Shown: positions 31,336 to 44,753, counted from the stretch's first letter. The stretch: DNA of 64,000 nt from Triglochin maritima (GCA_963682175.1 OY821784.1:23293621-23357620); one strand, 5' to 3'. Translations and numbers: made by a program. Notes: generated by a model not told the origin, from the sequence alone.

Positions 31336-32051
31336 TAATTCTTATTCAAATTCTTATACATCATTTCCACCCCAGTATCCTCCTCCCAAATACCCAGAAC
31401 TCTACAAACACCCCACTCCGAATCATTAGACTCCTTCTCAGCCCATCAACACCCAACCCAAAAATTCCCAAGCTCTGACTTGGACCTCATAGTTGACCGC
31501 ATACCTGATTCCTTCAAACAAACTTTCCTTACGTTCATAGAAACCACTCAACGGTCCATATAAAATATGACAATGCAAGTGAGTCAAATGACACAACAAT
31601 TACATGAACGTGAGGGGGTAACCTTTCTTGTCAACATGAGGATTCATCTTTTGATATTTAACCACCACATATTAAGGACGTAATTCAAAGCACAATATTT
31701 CAAAGTCAAACTCCTAGTCAGCCTGAGGGACTTGGGGTTTCATTTCATGATCACGTGGTGGGGGATTCGATCCAAATTGAGAATAACATGGACCAACTTC
31801 ATTTTGAGTTGGCACAGGATTGTGCCTTACCTTTTTGTCCCGTGGCCCTTGAACTACATGTTCTTCATGTTGTGCCCCTTAAGGACTCACCTCTAGTGGA
31901 GCAAGAGCTTTCTAGTAACCTTACTTTCAAACAACTTGATGAGAGTTTGCCTTTCGCTAGTGTGCTTGATCATCTTGGAAATGAAGAGACATCAAACAAC
32001 TACATTGCAAATTAGGGTATTGGGAGTTCCTTAGAGGATACCTTGGGTAAG
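31336..32051 (+). other. Decayed body of element K
   Basis: Continues the gag C-terminal region in broken frames (to about 31680). An unassigned 86-codon frame (31755-32015) follows. It ends at the CACTA insertion point. Confidence 0.5.
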
Positions 32052-32375
32052 CACTACTGCAGAAAATGGAATATATGTCGGATGTACGGGGGTATATACG
32101 TCATATATCAGTATTCCCAGATCCAACGTCTATGTGTATGTCGTCTATACATAGACGTCAGACGCGCTAAATCCGACGTCTAATCTTTAGGAATAGATGT
32201 CGGCCCTTATGTAGGACCAACGTCTATTCGTTAGGTATAGACGTCGGTTAACTAACAGACGACGTCTATTCTTTTAACAATAGACGTCGTCTGATACATA
32301 CAACCGACGTCTATACCTTTCTTCAAGGGAATAGACATTGGCTAATACAAACGTCCGACGTCTATTTCTAAACCT
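32052..32375. repeat. CACTA terminal and subterminal repeats
   Basis: Over a dozen copies of (C)CGACGTCTA or TAGACGTCGG, in both orientations and 15-35 bp apart, start about 20 bp inside the CACTAC end. In En/Spm-type elements such sites bind the TNPA protein. Confidence 0.85.
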
Positions 32376-32667
32376 GGACCCAAAAAAAAGCATCCTGCAC
32401 ACTTGTATTTAGTCATCGTATTTGTAATTCGTGTACATACATCCTGCACCAAATTCGTTCACAAATACATACACACTTTCATCCACATTTACATACAAGC
32501 ATACATGCACAAACACAAACATACAAGCATACATAATCATTCAACACACTTGGAATTAATTCATACATAAACAATTGGCATTCATTCTAAAATTGAGGCG
32601 ATTATATTAAGGCATAAATTGTATGTTTGTAATTCATACATAAAAAATGCTAGTGATAGGAGAACCT

Positions 32668-35173
32668 CTTAGTTCATCAACATGTTTATGATAAAATAGC
32701 GAGCCCATCGGTCGCGAGTATCATTGAGCTCCTGTTGCGAGAAGGGATCACTACTTTTTGGGAAGACCTATCAAAATACAAGTAAATTTTTTAATATCTA
32801 AATATTGAAACTACAACTATACAAGTGAATAACGATCTATATTACCTCGGATAGGCATACGTCTTGAGTTGCCAATTTGAGGATTTCCTCCATGTATCTC
32901 ATCACGTAGTAACCACATTCCGTATTTCCAACCTGCTTCCGGTACTACACACATAAAAATTCGCTAAATATATGTTCCTAACTTAATTAAAAAAAAGGGA
33001 GGGAACATACTCTCATTCCATGTCATGTTATTCCTGCTTTTATGGTTGTTCTCCTGCCACCTAATGCATTGTAAACCTTAATTGCCCTGAGTAGCACAAG
33101 TTATTGAAAACCTTCATTCAATAATACTAATAAAAATCCACGAATTACAAATACGATGACTAAAATGAACTTACAGATTTAGAAGTTTCTTTATTGAGCC
33201 CCTTGGTTTATTCGACCCCAACGGATCAAACCAATATGCTGAATTAGTCGTGGGGTATACAACGACAAGCATCTAATGAGCCATGTTATATATATAATCA
33301 GAAGCTAATTACAAAATAAAATTCCACTTTGAATTACAAAGTTTACCTCTCCTGATAAGGGAGTAGATAATATCTTTTGTCTTCTTCTTTCATGAGAGTC
33401 CCAAGCTGACCCGATTTATCGTTATTCCCGTATATATATGTAGATGGACTGTAAATCCAAATACTTGATCGTCGGGAAAGACTGACCTCCTTGCGTCATA
33501 AAGATGTCTACAAGAGTAAAAATTTCACTTTATTACAGTTTCGATAAAATTATTCAATACATTTCATTTTATACCAAAGAAAACACTTACTTCACTTGCA
33601 CGTCGATAATCATGACACACAATGAATCCATCGCCAAGAACTGCATGATTTCCTCTTTGGTGACGTACAAAGCCGGAGGCAACCCTTTATCCCCTCCTCC
33701 AAATCCCAGCTACTTAAGGATTGTGATTCCCTACCTACAATACATTGATACAACATTTTGCACATACTTGGAAGCAAATTAATGTAGATCAGAGATTGAT
33801 TGTTTGACCATTTGCTCGGGAGGCTTGAGACCTTACAGATATATATACAACCGTTAAAAATACAATTGTTAACAAATTTGAAATTTAAAGCTTTCAAAAT
33901 TAAAGTATACCTCATGTTTGTCCTTTAGCTCTACTAAATAATTAGGTCACCTCACGAACCCACCGATAACATCGCCGAGGGTAACAAACTCTTCTTCCCG
34001 AAATGGCACCAAAGCACCAGCATCTAAGCAACTCCCCACTTCAACCTTCACTTCTCCCTCTCCACCTCTGTGAAGTGGTGTCTGGAGATGTTATAAACTT
34101 TCCCGTGTCCCACCAATCTTCGATCAGGGTCTTCGACAAATAAAGCACATCTAGATCCATCCTCGAACTTTCCAAACGAGGGACCGCCGATGAGGGTCAA
34201 TCCTCGAGAATGAGCCACAAAATCATATTGTCAATCGAGGTGGAACACTGGTTGCACTAGAGGAGTGGTCTCCGGGGAAGAACCGGTCCTACGATGGGTA
34301 GGAGAAGTAGGCAAATCACGCTCCAATCTCTCTAAAACAAGTTGCAACGTATTCTTCAAATATGCAATCTCTTGCTGGCATTTGGTATGACCTGTTGATG
34401 AAGTAGACCGTTGAGGCTTTCCATAATATTGACGCAGTCCAACTCTACTCCCTACCCCCCCCCCCCCCCCGCACACGACCGAGGTGTTCGTCGATTCCCA
34501 AGCCCTCACGTAGAATATCATTCCGACCATCGGAAGCAAATTCTCATTGAGATTCTCTCAACTTCAGAGACTCCTAAAGTTTAAAAAAATATTTAACAAC
34601 AATTGAAAAATATAAAATTTCTAAATATGAATTAATAACATAAACAAGTGATACAACTTACTATCTTCGAGCCAATCGCTTGCGACTCGTCTGTGACGTA
34701 CTCCCATCTGGAGTTTACTCTCGCTCTCTTCCAAGAATCACAACGAGCTACGGGAGAAGGAGGAGATAGGTTACTTTCTTGCTCCTCACTCATACCGGAG
34801 TCAATTGCCTCTTGTTTCTTCAGAGCAATTTTTTAAGCCATCATTTGTGCTTCTAACTTTTGGTACCCGCTCGAGACATATGATGTGTATACTTGTTAAA
34901 AGATCAAATTTTTTGGTTTCTTGCTCGGATAGCCTAAAACCAAGTTTTTTAGATTGTCATTTAAAACAATAACTTAATAAGTTCATATTCTAAATTAAAC
35001 TCAGTTACCTCAAACTCCGGGCTATCTCTGGATTTTCTGAATTGCTCCCATTGATTCTGAGTGATAAAGTTATAGACATCGCATGAATTTCTATCATGGT
35101 AGTCTCCGAATATGTACTTTTTCGTTAAATTTGTTTGAAATCCCTCCAACGAACCGAGAAGTATGTCATCCAC
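32668..35173 (-). pseudogene. CACTA TNPA-like protein fused to a C48/Ulp1 protease, broken
   Basis: Pieces in order on the minus strand: a TNPA-type segment (NLTKKYIFGDYH, then QNQWEQFRKSRDS; 35173-34980), a charged middle with ARVNSRWEYVTDE (about 34750-34650), a second segment whose frame crosses a 16-G run (34470-34455), a small domain with GHGKVYN (about 34120-33960), and a Ulp1-like cysteine protease. The protease shows the His-Trp region, with Trp changed to a stop (about 33280), a YWFDPLG segment with the Asp (33240), and GNTECGYYVMRYMEEIL with the catalytic Cys (about 32915-32870); it ends with TAA near 32668. Intron-like gaps separate the last pieces. TNPA proteins bind subterminal repeats; many plant CACTA elements carry such a protease of unknown role. 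Several stops and frame breaks make it non-functional. Confidence 0.7.
34455..34470. repeat. Run of 16 C
   Basis: A mononucleotide tract (G16 on the coding strand of the TNPA-like relic), likely to be length-variable and to cause frameshifts. Confidence 0.95.
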
Positions 35174-35180
35174 TTTTTCT

Positions 35181-36757
35181 TCAACTTGTCAGTGGATTGG
35201 AACTCAACAGAGTGCCAACAAGACTATCACAAATGTTTTTCTCTACGTGCATCACATTAATACAATGTCTAACTTCATAAGTTTTCCAGTAAGGGATATA
35301 AAAAATTATGGATTTTTTTTCCAACTACTTTTGTCGTTTGCTCGTTTGTACGGTTTTCCGAATTCACATTCAACATTCATTACACGTTCGTACACCTTTT
35401 CGACGCTGATTTCAACTGGTGGATTCTGAAACTCCTATTTTCCGTTAAATGCCTTCTTCAACCTACGATAGGGGTGGGAGTTCGGCTAAAATCTTTGATG
35501 ACCAAGATAGACTGTCTTAGAACCATTAACTAGTTGCAAAGAGCATGTATTTTCATCGCAAATTGGACAAACTTTATGACCTTTGACTGAATATCCAGAC
35601 AAATTACCATAAACTGGAAAGTCATTAATCGTGCAAAATATCATTGCCCGCGTTATGAACGACTCCTGACGATACGAATCAAAAACTGGTTCTCCGTCAT
35701 CCCACAATCTCCTTAGGTCATCAATTAAAGGTCTTAAATACACATCGATGTCGTTTCCAGGTTGTTTCGGACCAGAAATCATTAAGGTCAACATAATATA
35801 TTTGCGTTTCATGCATAACCACGGGGACAAATTGTAAATTACAAGCAGAACATGCCAAAAACTATGAATGCTACTCAAATTACCAAAAGGATTCATTCCG
35901 TCCATATAAAGTACAAGTCGTACATTCCAGGATTCTTCACCAAACACAAGAATGTCAAAATCTACTTTTTTCGACTGAGGTGAATCTGCAGGATGACGTA
36001 GCAACTGATCATTTGGTTTCTCACGATCAGCATGCCATGTCATGTTCTTGGAATCCTCCTTACCCGCAAACATACATTAAAGCCTTGATATTATCGGAAG
36101 ATACGACAAAATCTTAGCAGGAGGTCCTTTGATTTTCATCTCATCAAGCTCTTCATTGTGGTTCGGTCCACTGCGTTTCATTTTGTATCGTGAAACATTA
36201 CACCTGGGACAGTAATGTAAGTTTTCAAACTCACCCCTATACAATATACAATCGTTCGGGCATGCATGTATCTTCCTATATTCCATTCCCAAAGGACACA
36301 ACACTTTCTTAGCATCATAAGATCTATCTGGCAACTCATTATCATCTGGAAGCTTCTCTTTCAATAACTTCAACATTGATGTGGAACTGACATCGGACGA
36401 ACCATTTCCTGCTTTTAAATTATACAACTTCAACACTGCTGACAATCTAGTGAATTTGGTAAAACTCTTATACAACGACTTCTCATTGTCACTCAACAAA
36501 CTACCAAGTAAATAGGGGTTAGACGAAAACTTTTCAGCCATATCCTGAACCATTTCCTCTAAGTGATCTTCCACACTAACATTGTCTCCGTCATTCTTGG
36601 AACGACTAAATGATTCATTTGCACCGTGCCATATCCATCGTCCGTAATTTGGGTTGAAACCTTTCTCAAACAAATGTTCTTTCATTTTCCGAAAAGTTAG
36701 CACTGACATATTATGACACTTATTGCACGGACAATACGCCATATCGTTGTCTTTCAT
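35181..36757 (-). pseudogene. CACTA Tnp2-type transposase, broken
   Basis: From an ATG at 36757 the frame encodes a transposase-associated N-terminal domain (YCPCNKCHN, then the HLFEKGFNPNYGRWIWHG stretch), then the Tnp2/transposase-21 domain, with CPNDCILYRGEF and CPRCNVSRYK zinc-type cysteines. A single TAA at about 36076-36074 splits it, but the same frame continues (MTWHADREKPND, DGMNPFGNLSS, the GPKQPGNDIDVYLRPLIDDL stretch, CPICDENT) to a TAG at 35486. Further decayed pieces follow, ending with the NVMHVEKNICDSLVGTLL hallmark (about 35260-35205) in another frame. The enzyme would cut and move CACTA elements. The internal stops look like C-to-T or G-to-A changes. Non-functional as read. 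Confidence 0.9.
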
Positions 36758-36925
36758 TTTTTAATGTTTTTTGGCAACCTCTAAGTACATATTCACTCCG
36801 TTCTCATACTCATCACTCAATATGTTTGAAAGAATACACTCTCGATCCATTTCAATCTAAACATTAACAAAAATGATAGTTATTATTGAAGGAAATAAAT
36901 AAAATTTCAATTTAAAATAATGTGC

Positions 36926-37740
36926 TCGTAGATGAGAAGATTCAGAGACATTAAGATGAGAAAGAATGACTTAGAGGAGAGGAGATGAAGTCCTTAATCT
37001 AGCGTGGGAATAAAGAAGGTTAGAAACCTAACTAAGCAATGAAAGCCAAAACAAACCTAAAGTCCACTATAGGTCCTTAGTACTAGACGATGCCTAACTT
37101 CGAGGTCCCACCGAGGACCACTAGTCTGTAGGAAATCAAGAACCCAGAGGTACCTAAAATCTCAGGGAGACTAGATGAACAACGACGTTCAGGCCGAAAC
37201 GGTCTTAAACATCGAGGACCACTAGTCTATAGGAAATCAAGAACCCTGAGGTTCCTAAAATCTCAAGGATACTATATGGGGAACAACGTTCAGGCCATAA
37301 CGGTCTTAAACGGTTTCCTCTCCTTAATGCGTCCGGAAATTCTAGGAGCCAACGTCTAATTGATTTTATTAAGACTCTTTTATTAAGTGGTTTTGGGACA
37401 AGGAAAGGGTGATGAAATCACCCACCTCATCTCCTATAGGTGACTGCCCCCTAAGTGTTTTTCATACCTTAATCTAACAAACAACACACCAGACAAACAC
37501 TCACCTTACTCTTGTTCCAATGCAAGTCCTACTAATTAATGTGTGCTTTCTAATGAATGATGAGTGAAAAAGATTATGTACCTTACGCCAGCAATCTACG
37601 ACAGAAATCGTAAAATTAATAATAAATACGATGAATGAAAATGCTACATGACGAATGACTTACGCAAATATTGTCTAATCTTTTGCTTTAGGTTATTAAA
37701 GACCAAATTTCTTAAGAGGGTAATGAGTTTTAAAAAACTA
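36926..37740 (-). mobile_element. Inverted Athila-type leader fragment
   Basis: On the minus strand this matches the leader of element K (about 30050-30760), including the GGTGGGTGATTTCATCACCC block (37426-37407) and the segments with CCTATAG and GACCTC...CTAGTC. There is no LTR or primer-binding site next to it. Two similar stretches (37100-37180, 37200-37270) repeat the AGGACCACTAGTCT motif. Confidence 0.7.
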
Positions 37741-38515
37741 ACCATAAATAAAAATTTAACTAAATAACATAACGTTTTCAGCATAAATAAACATTTAACA
37801 AAACTAAACATAAATAAATGTATGAAATCACTAAACTAAATTTAAGTTTTTAAAATGATCTAAGTTATAATTTTAATACAATTACTTGGATTATAATTTT
37901 AAAACATGTTAAACATAAAGTATAATGTTATTAATAACAATTGGGATTATAATTTTATTGAAATTTTGGCAGAACTTACCCTAAAAAGTTGCTATGTAAA
38001 AATCCTCAAATCATGGGATTAACAACAAAAATTGTATACCAACATTAGATCTAAACTCAATCTCAATTCCACCCAACTCATCATAGACAACTTGCATGTT
38101 TAGAAACCTTTTTTTCTAAAGAAGGGACCACATACATCAAAGGCATGCTTTGGTGATTTATAACTTTAATGTTGATCCATATGTGATCCATATTAGTATC
38201 TGGATTTGAAATACAACTGAAAATACCCACATCTACTCAATTTCCTATATGTTTGCATACGTACGACGCCCTACACAACTCAAGAAGAAAAACATACTAA
38301 TTCTTGCACTGTCCCACGGAGCATGTTCTGAAGTTTACATGGGGATTTTGGGACAAACATTACGACATTAAAAACACCATGAATCAGTATGAGCAATCCT
38401 CTACTCAACAGCAAGCACGATGCCCTCCTTCGTCTTCAACGTGATTGCTGTCGAACCAAGCTGAAACCCAACATTCAGATTTTGAATACTCTAGCAAATG
38501 ACGTTTTGGGTTACC
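37741..38515. other. Spacer, nothing recognised
   Basis: AT-rich, no conserved frame, repeat end or RNA gene seen. Confidence 0.45.
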
Positions 38516-38900
38516 TGATTGACATCATATCATGCATATACTTGTGTCTTATATCCTTTAATTTAGCCTAAGCAATGCTATGTAACGAGTGTTATGTTTA
38601 TGTTTCAAGAATAAATAGGTTTAGGAAGAAGAGGCTAAAAAAGGACTAAAATGCAAGGAAAAGGACTAAGTTGCAAGACTTATGGACTGAGATGAAAGAG
38701 AGAAGGACTCGGATGCAAAACCAAAAGGATTAATAAGTAAATCAAAAAGTTCCACACCTTAATGAGGAGTATTTTGACAATTAAATCCGAGCCCAACCAT
38801 CAATAACCCAATAGGGCACACCAAACACCAAGACATCAAGCTAGAATCAAGCCAAGCAAATCCAGACACGATCAGAAGAATATAGACCGCTGATCAGATG
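38516..38900 (+). mobile_element. Truncated family-B LTR
   Basis: Starts TGATTGACATCATATCATGC and follows other B LTRs for about 385 bp, up to the position of the U3 palindrome, where it stops. The next ~90 bp, before element D, are unassigned. Confidence 0.75.
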
Positions 38901-38990
38901 AATGAGAGTTTTGGATTGACGATCATAACTTCAGCACCGTAGCGGGAGAAACTCTTCTTGCATTGCCCCATATTTACCAAACACTTGAGA

Positions 38991-41795
38991 TGTAAGACCC
39001 GCTCTCCTGCTATAATAATAAGTCCACTCTCCGTGGTTAGGCATAATTGACTTCTTGGAATGTCAAATTGTGTTATGGCATGCTTGTTTGAGTAGATTTG
39101 ATTAGATTTCTCGTTGGTCGATCGGGTACGACACATCGGACGAGTCCGCGGTTGTTTGACTCGATCGACTCAATTTGGCCCCGAGTGAGTGTAGGGTCGG
39201 TTTTGGACTAAAACCGTGGTTAAGTGGCATGGAATTGGAAGGGTTGCATTAGGGTTTGGATGTGCATTTTCGTGGCTTTTGGATGCCTTTCGAATGGTGC
39301 CATTTTGGCATGCCTTAATGTGACTTGAATAGCCATGAAGCCTATGGAAGTTGGAGGGTTGTTTGCAAACAAAACCCCCTCAACCCAAGCCATCCCTACC
39401 CTCTCACTCCCTCACCCACGAAATTCAGACCCTCTCCATCTCCCTCTCCGGTGTGCTAGTGGTTGGAGCTTCGACGAGTCAAGTGGAGCAAGCTAGAGTG
39501 CATCTTCTGGGAGCAACTAGACGAAGATCTGGGTGGGCTGATCTCCGGTAATCTCGGGCAAAGTTTTTCGTGAATTCAGGTATGCTCCTGACCCTTGAAG
39601 AGTTGTATGGGAGGGGGGTGTTGGCTGGAGGGCCAGCTAGCACCATGTTGGTGGTTGGTGCAATCAGTTGCACCAACAACCGAGTTCCCTTCTAGTGTGC
39701 GCATGGAGCATGCACTAGATGGGGCTGGCTGTGGGGCAGCCAGAGGGACCGGGGTTCCAGTGAGATCCGGTGAGGTCCGATCAGGAGTGATGAGGTTTCT
39801 TCTGGGCTGAGTTTTGGGGTGGGCACGGATCTGGTTGGGTGTGGCTGGTGCACACAAGATCCGACTAGGATTTGTCTTCAACCCTTTTGACTCTTTGTTT
39901 GGATCGGATGGCTGGTCCAGCTCTTCTAGATGGTGGAAAATGTCAGGAAAAGGAGTGGAACAAACCTAGGGATGATAAGGGTGAGGGGGATCTTGATGGG
40001 CTAGCTCGGTCTGAGCAGCATGCACTTGAATGGGCTAGCCATGCGGTTAGTGCACCATGTGCATCAGCTTGCTCGATTGTTGGGTTGAACTGCTTGGATG
40101 GATCTCTACTGACCCTCTCCCACCATAGACGGCCTGAGACGGATACTTTAAGCACGTGGGTTGGAGTGGTCAAGGGCTCATGCATATGTTTGAGTCGATT
40201 GAACTTGTTAGCTTGTCTTTTGTTAGTTATCGTGCTCTATGTGTTGAAAGTGTTTTGCTTTATATGACTTGTTGTGTTTCAGTAGCAGATATAACGTGGT
40301 TATATGATCAGATGTGTGTGTATTCCTGATTTTGTAGTCATGCATGCACTTATGAATGTAAACGGGCTCTTTCATATCATGTGCTGATCGTGTCATTTTC
40401 TAAAGCAACATATTAACCCGTTGCATGCATGTATGCTAGTTTAGAGATCAATATCGTCTACTGATATTTTATGCATGTTCCAACATCATTATCCTACTAA
40501 TATACATGTAATACATACCCATATCAACTCTGATCATGCTCTGAGATTTCAGTTATCATCGCATATAAACTCTGAAATTAAGGATGCATGCTACCGATTA
40601 TTGTGGAGTTTGATTTTGATATATCTAGTTGTAATGCATCATTCTATTGCGTATCTCAAGTCTATATGTTACTGAAGTGATGTGTTATGATATGGTTATG
40701 TATAACCCTTAGGATATCAGACCTTTTAACATCCTTATCATGACCCGTAGATGACTCGATTATCTATTATCTTGATTTGCTGATCCGGTTATGATTGCTT
40801 GCTGTTGTGAGTTTCATTTGATTTCTGCTTGGGATGTTCTGATTTGATTTGTTTGGGGGCTGTTAGGAGGGTATCCAGATACCTTTCCTTGAGCTCATTC
40901 CATACACTGTAGATGCATTAGATTTTAGATGCTTAAGTAGCTTGCATCGCATTTAATCTGATTAATAATTCTGGGCACATTCTGTTTTTGGGCCGACGGG
41001 CCACGAGTGGGTCCTCTAGCTAGAGAGGCCATTCGCATAAGACCTTCACGTTGGGAGGCCAGGCGTAAGATAAGTCCTGGGCAGGCGCGCTGCCATTCTG
41101 TCTCAGGGTAGGTATTCCCAAGTTCGCGATGGCACCATGTAGGTCACTTGCCGCGAATTGGGACACTTATCCGGCGCACCGCTTTGTGCCGAGCGGTGGG
41201 TCACTGTCGAGTGACCGCCTTTGACCAGCGAGGCTGGTGTTTTGGTTCCTATTGAGGAACGATTCGGGTGCGCCCGACCAGCACGGCTTATGGAGTCGTA
41301 GCCTTCTGTTGCATTATGTGCTTTTCTGTTTCTGTTTTGGATGCTTTTGTCTTAGATAGATTGCATGCATTCTTCCATATAACTCTGATTGGGCCTTGGG
41401 CATACTGGGTTTTCTTTATAGAAAACTCACGCATATATTGATGCGGTGCTTGCAGGTACTTAGATTCCTACAGGGTAGACTGGACGAGTAGTCGAAGATT
41501 CTGTACACGAGGGACACGTCGACCAGATTCTTCAGTTTGTCTTTTGCTTCCGCATTGTTTATGATGTATTTCCCTTTTCAACTCGATGTAATTTATTTGA
41601 CCTTGTTACCATATATGGATAATCTCTCACTTTTCAGTCATGTTTTATGTTAGTCTATCCATGTATGATCTCTCTACGTATTGTCGAGTCGTTGTTGGTC
41701 TATCTTTTGTAACTCCTTCGGTCGTCACGGAGGTCTCTGATCGCGACACTTGTAGTCTTTCCCAGTGTGCGTACCCATGAGATCGGGGCGTTACA
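38991..41795 (+). mobile_element. 5' LTR of non-autonomous chromovirus D
   Basis: 2805 bp from TGTAAGACCCGC to GGGGCGTTACA, followed by a tRNA-Met-type primer-binding site. It has a CT-rich leader, a donor-like TTCAG|GTATGC (39579/39580), the conserved hairpin in the form GTTTTCT-TTAT-AGAAAAC (41409-41426) and an acceptor-like GCTTGCAG|G (41455/41456). It has no CGGTCGACCG array. Open frames such as 39872-40267 match no domain. It is nearly identical to the 3' copy, differing by an ATA unit and scattered substitutions, so the insertion is recent. Confidence 0.9.
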
Positions 41796-41798
41796 ACT

Positions 41799-41810
41799 TG
41801 GTATCAGAGC
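41799..41810 (+). other. Primer-binding site of element D
   Basis: TGGTATCAGAGC, complementary to the 3' end of initiator tRNA-Met, four bases after the LTR end. This is the site typical of Tekay/Del chromoviruses. Confidence 0.9.
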
Positions 41811-44753
41811 AGGTCGGTCCCTAAAGTGTACAGAATTCAAAGACTCACCAGTGGGGCATCTTGCCCAAACCCTGTCGGTAATTTCCTATCTTTTAGAATT
41901 GCATTTGATTGTGGTAGATCATATTTGCATTGGTTAAATTGCTTTCTTGCGGATTGCCTTGTGTGCTTGGAGACCAAAACCACCCAGCCCTATCTACCTT
42001 TATTAGTTCCCTTGCCTGCTCCACCGTTTTGGTGTCGAGATCACCAACAAGTCCAGCCAGTCAAGCAAGCAAGAAGTGCAAGTGCAAGAGGCGACTAGCT
42101 AGCATGTATGGGAGGCAGTTGCAGCGGGATTCCCGCAAAATCGAAGGCTCTTCTCCACCAGTTTCAGGTATGCTTCTACCCCCTTAGCATAAGAGGATGT
42201 AGAGTGGGTGTTGGATGAAGTCTAGTCCAGCACCATTGGGGTTAGCCGACCTGAGGTTCGGAGTGCACAAGTGGAGATCCACCCGATAGTGTGGACTGTG
42301 TAGCACCATTAGAATTTCAGAGGTTGGCTGGGCTTTTCTCCCACTAGCATGACCCTTGCTTCATGCTTTCCTTGTTGGTTTGATGAAGAAACCAGAAGGG
42401 ATGAGGCTGGGCTGTGGGCAGCATGTCGGGGTTGAGTTTGTATGCATGTTGTGCGTGATTTGCTACCACCTCTTGTGGTTGAAATTATGATTTCTTCGTT
42501 GATCTGTTAATGTATTTAACATGCTGTATCATGCGATTTTTGTAGGGTGTTACTGATTTTAGAACTCATGCTCCTTCATTATTTCATGACTTAGTTAAGA
42601 TGATATTTGCATGAATCATTACTGATCACTGATCCTAGGTCTAAGCGTGACTGAGCAATGAGTCCAAATTTCCTTGCATGAGGACCTTGCTGATTTAGGT
42701 CTTATATTCATCTATGGATTGTTACTATTTTAGGTCACCTAATCTTGCATGATTTCATGACTTGTTACGTCAGTATTTCATAAGTCATCACTGATTTCAG
42801 ACATTATATCAATGCATGATCTAGCTAATAGGTCTAAATAATACAGCATGACTCATTCTGATTTTAGTCCAGTAACGACCAATACAAGTATACGCTCTGA
42901 TCAGACTATTTCCTAAGATATATTCATGACATCTCATCTGAGAATAAGTTGCATAATTCCATATAGTTGATAATGCAATCGGTAGGGCTGATATGTGTCG
43001 ATTGCTATGATTGCTAATCTAGTTTCATTTCGTTCCAGCAGTAGCCATATCACATATATAATCTAATTTTCGTATACCTCCTTTGATATGTCTTGTTATG
43101 CTCTCACATGAAAATGAAATCAGAACTCATCCATGTTATATGCAACTCATTCTATGGCTTATAAGTAGTAAGCAAATCTGAATGTATGCATGTAGATCAA
43201 TTTATAAATCGGTTTGGACTATTGATATCAGAAGCATGTTTCATAACCTTATCTTATTGTTATATACTTGTGCATGTTCATATCATCTCTGATCATGTTG
43301 AGTGTGGCTAGAACTAACATGCATGTGGTCTGAAATTTAATGTTCCTGTCATATAATGCTTGCAGTATCTCTTTTGTGATACCTCTTTTTGTTATGGATG
43401 TGTTTTCTCCTACTGAATACATGCTATTTTTTGAATTTCATTTTCTGCTAATTAGGTACATCACATACATGTATAATTATCCTTTGAGATCTGGTTTTTA
43501 TTTTATCCCATAATTAAAATGTTGTGAAGGTGCTACATGTTGATACATCTTTAGTTGCTAAATACATGTGATTCTTTCCTAACTAAGTGGTTGTTAAGAT
43601 GTTGCATGCCTATGTATTATTTAGCTACTAGATTTATGGGAATATTCATGTTTAGGTTTATTGTTAGGAAGCTACACCTGTATGCATGACATCATCGTTG
43701 GAAACAGGAAATCACACTACATGTAAAGGCTAACCGAACATTTTAATTCAACTATGTGCATGATGCTATGCTCTAAAATTTTGGAATGAAAAGTGATTTG
43801 CCATCCATTCATGCATCGACGCCTATCACTCGTATTATCATGATTGCATCGTGGGATCTTGTATTATGCATATAGTCTCATATATCTCCTAAACATACTT
43901 AGATTCATGCATGAATGAATTCTAAACCCATGATTGCGTTATAGTAGAGTGAAGTGTTGTGTAATCATCTCATCATGACCATAGCTTCCACAGATTGCAT
44001 GTTTGATTCCCATGATCTACAATTATTATGGCATGTGCTATACCTAATTTATTATAATTGTTGTTGCTTCTGTTATGTGTATGATGACGTGAGTGCATGT
44101 CGTGCATGCAAGTAAGTTTGTGTTGTGATATTATGACTATGATTCCATGATTTATTGGTTGTGCAGATACATCATGCCCATATATATTTAGTCATCGAGA
44201 TCTTATTATGATTACACAACTTAATTGCTATCTTCATACATCATGTGCATGTAGATATATAAACGCATGGAGATCTTGTTATTAGCACATGATTTAATTG
44301 CTGCCTAGATATATCTTGTGCATGGGTATTGTCTATCGAGATCTTGTCAATAATTTCATGTTTTATTTGTTGTTCTCATACACCTTGTGCATATAGATAT
44401 AAATATATTATATGTTCATGTATGTTTAGTGATTGTATTTTGTGTGACCTTCCTAATTAGTTTGTTGTCAATAGACATTATGATCATGCATGATTAGCTT
44501 GCTGCTGTTAGGTCATACGTATATAGATTGTTGGTTGTTGGATTCATGTGATTTGTTCATGATTAGTTCTCAGAATCTATGGCTATCATGACACTTGTAT
44601 TTCATTGTCTTATGGCCATTGTTGGCAATGTTTTTGCGGTGCCCCTTGTTTTTGTTGTTATTGCATGTTTTTTGTCGGGAGGATGATGTAAGGAGTTTGT
44701 ATCCAGAGCTCTTGTTAAGAGTTAGGGATAGCAAATTTCGAGGACGAAATTTA
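41811..44753 (+). other. Non-coding body of element D
   Basis: About 2.9 kb without gag, protease, RT or integrase similarity. A short Arg/Ser-rich frame at 42103-42187 could be a relic of the start of gag. 44150-44420 has four degenerate ~70-bp units containing GAGATCTT and a TGTGCAT motif. Long LTRs with a non-coding body fit a LARD-type non-autonomous element. Confidence 0.75.

Larger units (their letters stand above)
32052..36925 (-). mobile_element. Large CACTA element, one end missing
   Basis: The left end starts CACTACTGCAGAAAA at 32052, followed by dense AGACGTCGG-type subterminal repeats. Two minus-strand gene relics follow: TNPA/Ulp1-like (35173-32668) and a Tnp2-type transposase (36757-35181). 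The opposite terminal repeat is absent: at about 36925 the sequence changes to an inverted Athila leader fragment. It was inserted into element K, and its right end was later lost through a rearrangement. The short CACTA at 5212-5880 has the same terminal and subterminal motifs and may be a non-autonomous relative. Confidence 0.85.

Noticed and set aside
33504..33915. Frames on both strands near the left part of the CACTA
   Set aside because: Only minus-strand pieces in other frames fit the Ulp1-like protease; these frames are chance overlaps.
39872..40267. 131-codon open frame in the D LTR, conserved at 45654-46049
   Set aside because: Both copies are in nearly identical LTRs of one recent element, so conservation says nothing about coding; no domain is recognisable.
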